16,477 nucleotides of DNA from assembly GCA_023230755.1 (NCBI GenBank), contig JALNWS010000084.1:1-16477 (forward strand), in the 5' to 3' direction. The stretch comes from Azoarcus sp. Lineage in GTDB: Bacteria > Pseudomonadota > Gammaproteobacteria > Burkholderiales > Rhodocyclaceae. This document shows positions 1 to 8,296 of this stretch, in pieces. The notes under the pieces are model-generated. The model was not told the DNA's origin. It did not search any database and saw nothing but the letters and a program-made list of their open reading frames with translations. The position numbers and the translations under genes are program-made. Each line of letters begins with the position of its first letter. Position 1 is the first letter of the stretch.

Positions 1-3000
1 CGCAACGATCTGGTGGTGGATACGGCATCGATGTATGGCGGCGTGGCCCGCGCCGCCAAAGCGCGGGCCATTTTCGTGCGGGGCGCCGAAGTCAGCCATT
101 TCAGCTATTTCCGCGACACCACCCTGGACGAAGGTCAGCCGCTGCCGCAGGCATTGCGCGAATGGCTGCAGGCCGGTCCACAGGACGTGTTGCCGCACTG
201 GAAACCCCTGCTCGAGCTCGCCCCGGCGCCGGCCCGGCTGCGCGGTGAGCGTGAAAAGGTGGCACCCAACACTCGCCCGGTGGTGGTCTATCTGCCGGGC
301 ATCATGGGCAGTGAACTCACCGCCAACGGTGACAGTGTGTGGCTCAACTTTTTCTCCATGGGTTTCGGCGGACTCGCGCGCATTGCGATCGACAGCGGCG
401 AGACGGTCAAGCCCGACGACGTGGTGCGCCTGGCCTACGGCAAGCTCAAGGACCACCTGCGCGACCGTCATTACGTCGAGACCTTCACCTACGACTGGCG
501 CCAGCCATTGAGCGAGCTCGGCCCGCGCTTTGCCGCAGCCCTCGGCGACATCCTGGCATGCCATCCCGACCAGCCGGTGCGTATCCTCGCGCACAGCATG
601 GGCGGGCTGGTGGTGCGCGCCGCGTTTGCTCACGACGCCAGCCTGTGGGAGCGCGTCGTCGCCCGCGACGGTGGCCGCCTGGTGATGATGGGCACGCCGA
701 ACCACGGCGCCCACCTGATGGTGCAGACCCTGTTCGGACTGTCCGACACCATCCGCATGCTGGCGCGGCTCGACACCCGCCACGCCATGCCCGAGGTGCT
801 CAAGATCATCGGCGCCTTCCAGGGCGCCATCAACCTGCTCCCGGCACCCGACTTCGTGGACGCAGGCGGTTACGCCGGTGAGCCGTTCTACCGTGCCGAC
901 GAATGGGAACGTCTGGCCGCATTCAACAACGACTTCTGGTTCGGCAAGCGCCTGTGCGGCCGGCCCAGCGCCGCCGCGCTCGACGCCACCCGCAGCATCT
1001 GGGCGGCGCTCGCCGACACCACGTGGATGCGGCACAAGCCGGAGCGCCTGCACTACGTCTATGGCAAGGCGGACGCCACGCCCTGCGGCCTGATGGAACA
1101 GCGCCGGCCCGACGGCTCCACGCTGAACCTGCTCATCGCCGAAACCCCGTTCGGCGATGGCTCGGTAACCTGGCGCTCGGGCAAGCTGAGCGCGATCCCG
1201 GCGGACAACTGCTGGCTGATGCCGGTCGACCACAGCGGTCTGGCCAATACGCCCAGGTACTTTGACGACATCGACGCACTGCTCGAAGGCCGTCAGCCCG
1301 CCCTCAAACGCCTGCCGCAGACCCGTGGCGACGAAACCGAAGCCGGCGCCGCACGCACCCGGCGCGCCGGACCGCCACCGGGATGGCCGGGCGAGGACGA
1401 GGCCATTCTCAACATCCTCGGCGGCCACCCCGAAGTCGGCGAAGCACCGGCACCGAAGGCGACGCTCAAGATCAGGGTCGCCGCACGCGACCTGCGTTTC
1501 GTTCACGTACCGGTGCTGTGTGGTCACTATCGCGACGACCCCATCGCCGGCGCCGAAGGGGCCATCGACAGCTGTCTGGTCAACGGCGCCCTGACCCATC
1601 GCAAGCAGCTCGGGATTCACTCCGGCGAGCTCGGTGGTGCCACCATCGTCCTGATGCCGCGCAGCATCGAGGAACGCAGGCGCCAGACCGGCCGTGGCGC
1701 GGTCGTGGTCGGCCTCGGCCCGATGGGCAAACTCGCCGCAGCCGGCGTCACCGAAGCGGTACGCGCCGGGGTGCTGCGCTACCTGCTCCACGCCGGTGAC
1801 CGTTACGGGGAAGAATGCGCCCTGCAGCCGGAGCAGGTCTCTGCCACCACCCCGCTCGCCCTGCCGCTTGCCAGTGTGCTGGTCGGCTCGAACTCCGCCG
1901 CCCAGCTGGAAATTGAGGAATCGGTCAAGGCCGTGGTGCTGGGTGTGCTGTTTGCCAATCGCGACTTCAACCGCAGTCGTGCCGCGCGCGGCGAGCGCGA
2001 AGTGCGCGTCACCCGGCTGGAACTGATCGAGCTCTATCTCGACACCGCGATCTCCGCCGCGCACGCGGTCAGAAAGCTGGAACACAGCCTTGAACGCGAG
2101 TTGCAGCAGGTCGACACCCAGATCGAAACGGCGAGCGAACTGCACTTCGGCATGGGCATGCGCCAGCGCCTCTACATCGGCAGCAGCGGCTCCTACTGGC
2201 CAAGGTTGCAGGTGACGGACGCCGAGCGCGACGACGCGGCCTGCGACGAAGCCTGCTATGTGCCGCGCATCGCCAACCCGATTCCGCCTCACATCCTCAC
2301 CCGCATTCTCAAGCTCTACGGTTGCGGTTCGGATCAGCCAGACACCCCACCGCTCACCGGCTTCGACCTGCCGCCCGACACCCGCCCGGCACGCAGGCTG
2401 CGGTTCACCTACATGGGCGAAAAAGCACGCGCCGAATCGGTATCGCCGGTGCGCCAGCCGGGGGCGGTCGAAACCCTCATCGAGGAAACCCTCGGCAGCT
2501 ACGCCAGCACCCAGTACACACCGGGCGGCGGCTTCGGCAACACCCTGTTCCAGCTGCTCGTGCCACTCGAGTTCAAGTCTGCCGCCCGCAAGACCGACCG
2601 CCTGATGCTGGTGGTCGACCGCATGACGGCAAACCTGCCCTGGGAACTGCTCGAAACCGATGGCGCGCCGATGGTGCTCAAGACCCGCATGGTGCGCCAG
2701 TTCGTCACCAGCGAGTTCCGCCGCGAGGTCATCCGCCCGGACGGCCTGAATGCCTGCGTGATCTCGAATCCGAGCACCGAGGGTTATCACGCACAGTTCG
2801 GCGGTCCCGACTGGAAGCCCCGTATCGGCGCCGACGGCAAACCCGAGGTCGACCGTCTGCCCAGCCTGCCCGGCGCAGCCGAGGAAGGTGCGGCGATCAT
2901 TGCCACGCTCGAACGCGCGAACTACACGGTGACCCACGCACCACCCGACTGTCGCGCAAGCGATGTGTTCACCCGGCTGTTCTCCGGCAGCTGGCGCATC

Positions 3001-4503
3001 GTCGTGATCAACGCCCACGGCATCTTTGGCAAGCGCGCACGCGACGGCAGCTACCGCAGTGGCGTTGTGCTGTCGGACGGCCTGCTGCTGTCTGCACGCG
3101 AAATGGATCTGATGGAAACCGTCCCCGAGCTGGTCTTCATCAACTGCTGCCACCTTGCCAAGGGCGGTTCGGGTGGCGGACGTCTGGCCGCCGGGCTGTC
3201 CCAGGAGCTGATCAGCATGGGCGTGCGCTGCATCGTCGCCGCCGGCTGGGAGGTGCGCGACGACGCCGCAAAGCTGTTCGCCACCACCTTCTTCGAGCAG
3301 ATGCTCGAACACGGTGCGAGTTTTGGCGACGCGGTGCATCGCGCACGCAAGGCCACTTTCACGGAATACGGTGACTGCAATACCTGGGGCGCATACCAGG
3401 CATACGGCGACCCCGACTTCCGGCTTCGCCATGTGCACCGTGACCCCACCGACAACTACCCGCTCACCGCCCCCGAAGAACTCCTGGACTGGCTTGAACA
3501 GCGCCACCTCGACGCCCACATCCAGCATGCGGATACCGTGCGCTTCAGCGATCTGCAGCAACGGATCGATGCGCGCTTCGCCGCCATCCCGGAAGGCTGG
3601 AAGCTTCGCGCCGACGTTCAGCAGGCGCTCGGCAGGCTGCTCGCCGACTATCCGCTCACGGACAGCTTTGCGGGCGCCCATGCCGCCTATCTGAATGCCG
3701 TCCGCGCCGACTCGTCGGAGATGAAAGTCCCGTTCTCGGCCATCGAGCAGCTGATCAACCTCGAGAGTCGCGAAGCGGAACGTCTGTGCAATCCGGGGCC
3801 AGAGCAGGATCTGAAGGCAGCCAGGGCGCTCGCCGACAGCGCCGTGCGTCGCGCACAGGCGCTGGTTACCTTCTCTGCCTGCACCCATGCCGGAAGCGAC
3901 GTCGCAAACGGCAACACCGCGCTCGCACCCAACATGGAGCGCATGGCCATCACCGGCAGCGCCTACAAGCGCCAGGCGATCGTGCTGTTGCGGGGCGGTG
4001 CCGAATGGAGCGAGATCTCCACCGTGCTGCAGGCCGCGCGTGACGCCTACCAGGCCGGCGAAGGCCAACCCGGCCCCTCGCCCTGGAACCCCTACGCCTG
4101 CATCAACCGGCTGCAACTCGACGCCCTCGTCACCCGGCCTTCGAGCCGACGCGAAGACCCTTCCCCGCTCATCGACATCTGCCAGGTTGCCGCCCGCGGC
4201 AACTTCGAGCTCAGCTACAGGTTCTTCGATGCGGTGGCGAGTGCCGACGCCACCCTGGCCGCGTGGTTGCTGGGCGTGCGCCAGGCCGGCGGCAGCCGCA
4301 ATCGCCAGCACGACGCGGCGACGCTGCTCGACGCCTATCGTGCCGCGCTGGTCCAGGTCGCACACTCACCGCGCGAACTCGATTCGGTGCTCAGACAGAT
4401 CCGCCTGCTCGCGGAGTTCCTCGCCAGGCGCGGCATCTCCGGCGATGCCACCCGGGTGAAGGTGCTGTCGACGCTGGCAGAGCAGCTTGCCGAGACCCCG
4501 TGA
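1..4503 (+). CDS. Giant tandem alpha/beta-hydrolase - CHAT protease - helical-repeat protein, 5' end missing
   Basis: Partial gene. The frame is open to the window edge, and Arg-Asn-Asp-Leu encoded before the first possible GTG (13) fits the coding sense, so the real start lies upstream. Residues are numbered from that GTG. The first ~35 residues look like the end of one alpha/beta hydrolase, with an acid in NDLVVDTASM and a His in VSHFSYF. A second hydrolase (~88-425) resembles LCAT/PGAP1 lipases: VVYLPGIMGS, AHSMGG (Ser195), TPNHG, GDGSV (Asp382) and VDHSG (His407) give a full triad. Residues ~484-800 are unassigned. A CHAT (caspase-like) domain at ~825-1140 has NLPWELLE, INAHGIFG (His1002), INCCHL (Cys1046) and a closing YGDPDFRL. 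Residues ~1150-1496 are helical and probably TPR-like, including GSAYKRQAIVLL near 1315-1326. No signal peptide or membrane segment is visible in the part present. The domain calls are by motif. A role in conflict or cell death is inferred from CHAT plus the neighbouring TIR gene. Confidence 0.85.
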   Translation, partial: RNDLVVDTASMYGGVARAAKARAIFVRGAEVSHFSYFRDTTLDEGQPLPQALREWLQAGPQDVLPHWKPLLELAPAPARLRGEREKVAPNTRPVVVYLPGIMGSELTANGDSVWLNFFSMGFGGLARIAIDSGETVKPDDVVRLAYGKLKDHLRDRHYVETFTYDWRQPLSELGPRFAAALGDILACHPDQPVRILAHSMGGLVVRAAFAHDASLWERVVARDGGRLVMMGTPNHGAHLMVQTLFGLSDTIRMLARLDTRHAMPEVLKIIGAFQGAINLLPAPDFVDAGGYAGEPFYRADEWERLAAFNNDFWFGKRLCGRPSAAALDATRSIWAALADTTWMRHKPERLHYVYGKADATPCGLMEQRRPDGSTLNLLIAETPFGDGSVTWRSGKLSAIPADNCWLMPVDHSGLANTPRYFDDIDALLEGRQPALKRLPQTRGDETEAGAARTRRAGPPPGWPGEDEAILNILGGHPEVGEAPAPKATLKIRVAARDLRFVHVPVLCGHYRDDPIAGAEGAIDSCLVNGALTHRKQLGIHSGELGGATIVLMPRSIEERRRQTGRGAVVVGLGPMGKLAAAGVTEAVRAGVLRYLLHAGDRYGEECALQPEQVSATTPLALPLASVLVGSNSAAQLEIEESVKAVVLGVLFANRDFNRSRAARGEREVRVTRLELIELYLDTAISAAHAVRKLEHSLERELQQVDTQIETASELHFGMGMRQRLYIGSSGSYWPRLQVTDAERDDAACDEACYVPRIANPIPPHILTRILKLYGCGSDQPDTPPLTGFDLPPDTRPARRLRFTYMGEKARAESVSPVRQPGAVETLIEETLGSYASTQYTPGGGFGNTLFQLLVPLEFKSAARKTDRLMLVVDRMTANLPWELLETDGAPMVLKTRMVRQFVTSEFRREVIRPDGLNACVISNPSTEGYHAQFGGPDWKPRIGADGKPEVDRLPSLPGAAEEGAAIIATLERANYTVTHAPPDCRASDVFTRLFSGSWRIVVINAHGIFGKRARDGSYRSGVVLSDGLLLSAREMDLMETVPELVFINCCHLAKGGSGGGRLAAGLSQELISMGVRCIVAAGWEVRDDAAKLFATTFFEQMLEHGASFGDAVHRARKATFTEYGDCNTWGAYQAYGDPDFRLRHVHRDPTDNYPLTAPEELLDWLEQRHLDAHIQHADTVRFSDLQQRIDARFAAIPEGWKLRADVQQALGRLLADYPLTDSFAGAHAAYLNAVRADSSEMKVPFSAIEQLINLESREAERLCNPGPEQDLKAARALADSAVRRAQALVTFSACTHAGSDVANGNTALAPNMERMAITGSAYKRQAIVLLRGGAEWSEISTVLQAARDAYQAGEGQPGPSPWNPYACINRLQLDALVTRPSSRREDPSPLIDICQVAARGNFELSYRFFDAVASADATLAAWLLGVRQAGGSRNRQHDAATLLDAYRAALVQVAHSPRELDSVLRQIRLLAEFLARRGISGDATRVKVLSTLAEQLAETP

Positions 4504-4546
4504 ATGCCCGGGCCGCGGTCAACCATCCGCGCCGGTGTGAAGTCTG

Positions 4547-4578
4547 GCCGGGGGTGCGGGTTGCACCGCATCCCCGGC
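4547..4578 (+). terminator. Strong hairpin after the CHAT gene, terminator-like but without a U-tract
   Basis: The arms 4547-4559 and 4566-4578 pair over 13 bp (12 Watson-Crick plus one G-U), with a 6-nt loop (gttgca). The hairpin lies 44 nt after the CHAT stop. No T-run follows (acagttcc), so it may be a Rho-assisted terminator, an attenuator or an mRNA-stabilising stem between the CHAT and TIR genes. The pairing is seen directly; the function is inferred. Confidence 0.5.
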
Positions 4579-4620
4579 ACAGTTCCATCATGAGTTCACC
4601 TGCACCTGCCCGATTCGCAC

Positions 4621-4640
4621 GAACACCAGGGTCTGTGTTC
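4621..4640. promoter_or_regulatory. 6-8-6 dyad upstream of the TIR gene, possible operator
   Basis: GAACAC and GTGTTC form a perfect inverted repeat separated by 8 nt, about 55 nt before the TIR start codon. The size suits a dimeric repressor, or a short RNA stem. A locally AT-richer stretch (caatgaacccataaacac) follows and could hold a -10 element, but I see no convincing -35. A 6-bp arm can arise by chance. Confidence 0.25.
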
Positions 4641-4681
4641 CAATGAACCCATAAACACACCCTGCAGCGATCCGCGACCAA

Positions 4682-4689
4682 GGGGGAGG
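4682..4689 (+). promoter_or_regulatory. Strong ribosome binding site of the TIR gene
   Basis: GGGGGAGG lies 5 nt before the ATG at 4695. It fixes this start and suggests efficient independent translation of the TIR protein, separate from the CHAT gene 191 nt upstream. Confidence 0.75.
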
Positions 4690-4694
4690 CCACG

Positions 4695-5657
4695 ATGCAA
4701 GGCATCTTCGTCAGTTACCGCCGTCAGGACAGCCAGAGTGCTGCCGGGCGGCTCACCGATCACCTGAAGGACCACCTCGCAGGCGTGCCCATCTTTCGTG
4801 ATGTGGAGACGATCGAACCCGGGGTGGATTTCCTCGACGCCATCGGCCGGGCCCTGCAGTCATGCGGCGTGCTGATCGCCGTCATCGGCCCGCGCTGGGC
4901 ATCGATCACCGACGACAGCGGCAAACGCCGGCTCGACGACCCCAACGACTACACCCGGCTCGAGATTGCCACCGCGCTCAAGCGTGAGGGCGTGCGCGTG
5001 ATCCCGGTGCTGGTCGACGGTGCCGGCATCCCGACAACAGACGCCCTGCCCCCGGACCTCGAAAGCCTTGCGCGGCGTAACGCCATCGAGCTCTCGGACA
5101 AACGCTGGGAGTATGACGTTTCACAACTGGTGAATACCCTGCGCAACGTGCTCGGCGTTCCGGAGCCGTCCCCGGAACCCATGCCCAAGCCTGCGCCGCC
5201 GCCGGCCGTCAAGGAGACCCGGTACAGATGGTGGATTGCCTCCGTCGTCGTCGTTCTGGCGATCATCGGCTACACGATCGAAGAACCTCTCCCCACGACC
5301 ATCCAGACCTACGATCCGCAACCGGATCAGACCCAAACCGAGCGCGAGCGCACCAGCATCACCGATGCAGCTGCCGGCGTACCGCTGCTGACCGGACTCT
5401 GGCACGACGGCGAAGGCGGGCAATATGAAATCGCACAGCGGGGAAATCGCCTCACCATTCAGGGGATGGGGCCTAATGGACGGGTTTCGGGGTCGGCTGT
5501 GATCCAGGGCACCCGTGGCGAGGGCGCCTACACCCTGAATGGCCACCCCCTGCAAAGCAGCTTTGTCGTTTCTCCGGACGGCACGCGGATGGAGGTCGCA
5601 ATTCGCGATCCGGCAAGCGGACAAAGTGATTTTGCCGTGTTGCAGAAGATCCGCTGA
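4695..5657 (+). CDS. TIR-domain protein with one membrane segment and a C-terminal beta-rich domain
   Basis: Encodes 320 residues. The N-terminal TIR domain (~1-152) opens with GIFVSYRRQDS, the classic first strand of bacterial TIRs. It continues with IFRDVETIEPGVDF (BB-loop region), VLIAVIGPRW, and YTRLEIATAL, whose Glu90 sits where NAD-cleaving TIRs carry their catalytic Glu. A Pro-rich linker (~156-171) and a basic KETRYR lead to one hydrophobic helix (~179-195). Residues ~228-320 (TGLWHDGEGGQYEI onward) look like a small beta-sheet domain with alternating glycines. Expected topology is TIR in the cytoplasm and the beta domain in the periplasm. Bacterial TIRs are usually NADases or signal-nucleotide makers in antiphage defence, or scaffolds. 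NADase activity is inferred from Glu90 only. The gene follows the CHAT protein in the same direction, which suggests a shared role. Confidence 0.88.
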   Translation: MQGIFVSYRRQDSQSAAGRLTDHLKDHLAGVPIFRDVETIEPGVDFLDAIGRALQSCGVLIAVIGPRWASITDDSGKRRLDDPNDYTRLEIATALKREGVRVIPVLVDGAGIPTTDALPPDLESLARRNAIELSDKRWEYDVSQLVNTLRNVLGVPEPSPEPMPKPAPPPAVKETRYRWWIASVVVVLAIIGYTIEEPLPTTIQTYDPQPDQTQTERERTSITDAAAGVPLLTGLWHDGEGGQYEIAQRGNRLTIQGMGPNGRVSGSAVIQGTRGEGAYTLNGHPLQSSFVVSPDGTRMEVAIRDPASGQSDFAVLQKIR

Positions 5658-5694
5658 AAACGCACGCAACAGAATGACTGCCTCCGACGGGCGT

Positions 5695-5721
5695 GAGCAG
5701 GCGATCCCTGTCGCCATGCTC
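5695..5721 (+). terminator. Hairpin downstream of the TIR gene
   Basis: GAGCAGGCGA pairs with TCGCC-(a)-TGCTC, a 10-bp stem with one bulged A and a 6-nt loop (tccctg), beginning 38 nt after the TIR stop codon. No T-tract follows. It probably separates TIR-gene transcription from ttrS. The stem is seen directly; the terminator role is inferred. Confidence 0.4.
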
Positions 5722-5795
5722 CCGGCCCCGCACCCATCCATGCGGAAAGGGCCGAATGGTGCAGCCCTCCTTGCCGCAAGGGTAAGATCCTCGTC

Positions 5796-7634
5796 ATGTG
5801 CAAATCGATCGGTGCGATTACCGTCGCCTCCCCTCTTGCCCTGCGTCGCCGCAGCGCGCTGGCGTCGCAGTTGCGACGGCTATGCACACTCCTGCTGTTC
5901 GCCTGCCTGCCCGCATTTGCCGCGACCGTAGACCCGGGGGTATCCGCCGGCACCGTGCGCATCGGTGTCCTCGCTTTCCGTGGCGCCGAGACGGCGGTCG
6001 ATGAATGGTCGCCAATGCTCGACAATCTGTCGCAGATCAGCCCGGAACTGCATTTCGAGCTGCTCAAGCTCGATCATGACGGCCTGCGTGCCGCCGTCGC
6101 CGAACGCAAGCTTGATTTTGTCATCACCAATCCCGGCCACTACGTCGAGCTCGAGGCCGAGTTCGGCGTCAGCCGCATCCTGACCCTGGTCGACGCGCTG
6201 GCGGTGACGCCCGAACGGGCCATTGGCTCGGCCGTGATCGTGCGCAAGGAACGGCAGGATCTGCAAACGCTGGACGATCTGCGCGCAAAGCGTCTGGCGA
6301 TTGTCGGCCGGGAGGGCTTTGGCGGATTTCAGATCGTCTGGAAGGAACTGCTGGACCACGGCATCGACCCTGCGCAGGATCTGGCCGAACTGCGAAGCGT
6401 CGGTCTGCCGATGGACGGCGTGCTGGCGGCTGTCGAGCGCGGCGAAGTGGATGCCGGCGTGATCCGGGCCTGCATGCTGGAAGGTCTCGGAGAGCGGGCA
6501 TCCATCTTCCGGGTATTGTCACCGCGCTCAATCGAGGGATTTCCCTGCGCCACCTCGACCCGCCTCTACCCAAACTGGCCGATGGCGGCGTTGCACCACA
6601 CCTCGCCCGAACTCGCACGCAAGGTTGCCATCGTGTTGCTGTCCTCAACCGACGGTGCCGGCCCGGGCTGGTCGGTGCCGGCCGACTACCAGTCTGTCCA
6701 TGAGCTGTTCCGCAGCCTGGAGATCGGCCCCTACACATATCTGCGCAAACCCGGGCTCATCGAGCTTGCCGAACGCTACTGGCCCTGGCTGTTGGGATTG
6801 CTTGCCGTGATGGCAGGCGGTGCGCTTTACACCGTCCACGTCGAGCACCTGGTTCACAAACGCACCACTGCATTGCGCGCCGCGCTGCTCGAGCGCGAAC
6901 AGCTCGAAGCCGGCATCCGTGCCTCTCAGGAACAGGCCGATCATCTCGCCCGGCTGTCCATGCTGGGCGAGCTCTCCGGTACGCTTGCCCACGAACTCAA
7001 CCAGCCGCTCGCCACCATCGGCAACTACGCATCAAGCCTGTCGCGACGGGTCGACAATGGTCGCCTCAGCGATGATGCCGTGCGCGAAGCCGCGGGCGAG
7101 ATCGTCGGACAGGCCGAGCGTGCGGCAGCCATCCTCGGCCGCATCCGCGCCTTTGCGCGCAAGCGCATTGCCCGCCGCGAACTGTTCCGGCCAGCCATCG
7201 TGGCGACGGAGGCGATCTCGCTTTTTCGTGGCATGCTGGCACACGCGCCGGAGGTCGAACTGATCGATCACCTTCCTGAGGAGCGCATGATCGAAGGCGA
7301 TCCGCTGCAGGTCCAGCAGGTGCTTCTGAACCTGCTCAAGAATGGTTACGATGCGGCCCGTGAGCTGCCCCCGGATCGCCGAACACTGATCGTTGGTATC
7401 GAGGCCTCTGATGGAGAGGTCCGTTTCCGGGTGCGGGATCACGGCCCCGGCCTCGACAAGGAGGCGCTCCGCCACCTGTTCGAACCCTTTTTTACCACCA
7501 AGCCGGACGGGCTCGGGCTCGGGCTTTCGATCTGCAAGACAATTGCCGAAGCCCATGGCGGCCGCCTGAGTGCGGCCCCACCCGATGACGGCCCCGGCAT
7601 GATCTTCACCTTGAGCCTGCCCGCCAATGTCTGA
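5796..7634 (+). CDS. ttrS: Tetrathionate sensor histidine kinase TtrS
   Basis: Encodes 612 residues. A hydrophobic stretch at ~29-42 (CTLLLFACLPAFAA) looks like a signal peptide or first membrane anchor. Residues ~53-315 are a PhnD/TtrS-type periplasmic binding domain (TVRIGVLAFRG, DFVITNPGHY, FPCATSTRLYPNWPM). A membrane helix follows at ~328-348, then a coiled-coil linker. The kinase core has an H-box HELNQPLATIGNY (His399), N-box LLNLLKNGYDAA, G1 RDHGPGLD, F-box FEPFFTTK and G2 GLGLGLSI. It should sense tetrathionate outside the membrane and phosphorylate TtrR. The ATG at 5796 has only a weak upstream AGGG. An in-frame TTG at 5871 would place the signal peptide right at the N-terminus, so the start is uncertain. 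The stop overlaps the ttrR start by 8 nt. The ttrBCA neighbourhood makes the name secure, although the actual ligand could be another sulfur oxyanion. Confidence 0.9.
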   Translation: MCKSIGAITVASPLALRRRSALASQLRRLCTLLLFACLPAFAATVDPGVSAGTVRIGVLAFRGAETAVDEWSPMLDNLSQISPELHFELLKLDHDGLRAAVAERKLDFVITNPGHYVELEAEFGVSRILTLVDALAVTPERAIGSAVIVRKERQDLQTLDDLRAKRLAIVGREGFGGFQIVWKELLDHGIDPAQDLAELRSVGLPMDGVLAAVERGEVDAGVIRACMLEGLGERASIFRVLSPRSIEGFPCATSTRLYPNWPMAALHHTSPELARKVAIVLLSSTDGAGPGWSVPADYQSVHELFRSLEIGPYTYLRKPGLIELAERYWPWLLGLLAVMAGGALYTVHVEHLVHKRTTALRAALLEREQLEAGIRASQEQADHLARLSMLGELSGTLAHELNQPLATIGNYASSLSRRVDNGRLSDDAVREAAGEIVGQAERAAAILGRIRAFARKRIARRELFRPAIVATEAISLFRGMLAHAPEVELIDHLPEERMIEGDPLQVQQVLLNLLKNGYDAARELPPDRRTLIVGIEASDGEVRFRVRDHGPGLDKEALRHLFEPFFTTKPDGLGLGLSICKTIAEAHGGRLSAAPPDDGPGMIFTLSLPANV

Positions 7635-8268
7635 CACTTCTTCCGTGCTGATCCACGTCGTCGATGACGATGCCGCCTTTCGGCGTTCGCTCGCTTTCCT
7701 GCTTGATTCGGTTGGCTGGCAGGTCGTCACCCACGCCGACGCTGACGATTTTCTCAAAGCCTGTCCCGAACTGCCGCCCGACCTCGGCTGCCTGGTTCTG
7801 GACATCCGCATGCCATCGATGAGCGGCCTGGAGTTGCAGCAGATCCTGCGCAGCCGCGGCTGGTCGGTGCCCATCGTGTTCATGACCGGACACGGCGACA
7901 TCGAGCTTGCGGTGCAGGCCATGAAGCACGGCGCCAGCGACTTTCTGGAAAAACCTTTCAAGGATCAGGCCATGCTGGATGCGGTTTCGGCTGCCGTGCG
8001 CCGTGGCTCGGCGGAACGCGCAGAAGCGGCGCAGCGCGAGTCCGCCCGGACCGCACTGGCGCGGCTCTCACCGCGCGAGAGCGAAGTCGCCCGCCTGGTC
8101 GCGCTCGGCCACCCCAACAAGGTGGTCGCGCGCGAACTCGATATCAGCGAAAAGACGGTCCATATCCACCGTCAACATGTGATGGAAAAGGCCGGGATCG
8201 GCAGCGCCGCAGAGCTCGCGCGCCTGATGCTGCGCGCGGACCCCAAGGCGCTGGATCAGGACGGATAA
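7627..8268 (+). CDS. ttrR: Response regulator TtrR, receiver plus LuxR-type DNA-binding domain
   Basis: Encodes 213 residues. The receiver domain (~6-125) has the acidic pair Asp13/Asp14, phospho-acceptor Asp59 (LVLDIRMPSMSG), Thr87 (FMTGHG) and Lys109 (LEKPF). The C-terminal LuxR/FixJ-type helix-turn-helix (~147-200) reads LSPRESEVARL, then ARELDISEKTVHIHRQHVMEK. The start codon lies inside the end of ttrS (ATG at 7627, ttrS stop at 7632-7634), so translation is probably coupled. It should activate ttrBCA when phosphorylated by TtrS. It ends only 28 bp from the end of the convergent ttrA, and I see no clear terminator between them, so the two transcripts may overlap at their 3' ends. Confidence 0.92.
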   Translation: MSDTSSVLIHVVDDDAAFRRSLAFLLDSVGWQVVTHADADDFLKACPELPPDLGCLVLDIRMPSMSGLELQQILRSRGWSVPIVFMTGHGDIELAVQAMKHGASDFLEKPFKDQAMLDAVSAAVRRGSAERAEAAQRESARTALARLSPRESEVARLVALGHPNKVVARELDISEKTVHIHRQHVMEKAGIGSAAELARLMLRADPKALDQDG

Positions 8269-8296
8269 CCGCCCGTCCCGCCGCTGCAAACGCTCA

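Noticed and set aside
5769..5781. Small palindrome CCTTGC-c-GCAAGG just before ttrS
   Set aside because: A one-base centre cannot form a hairpin and a 6-bp arm is easily chance; it could be an operator but nothing else supports it.
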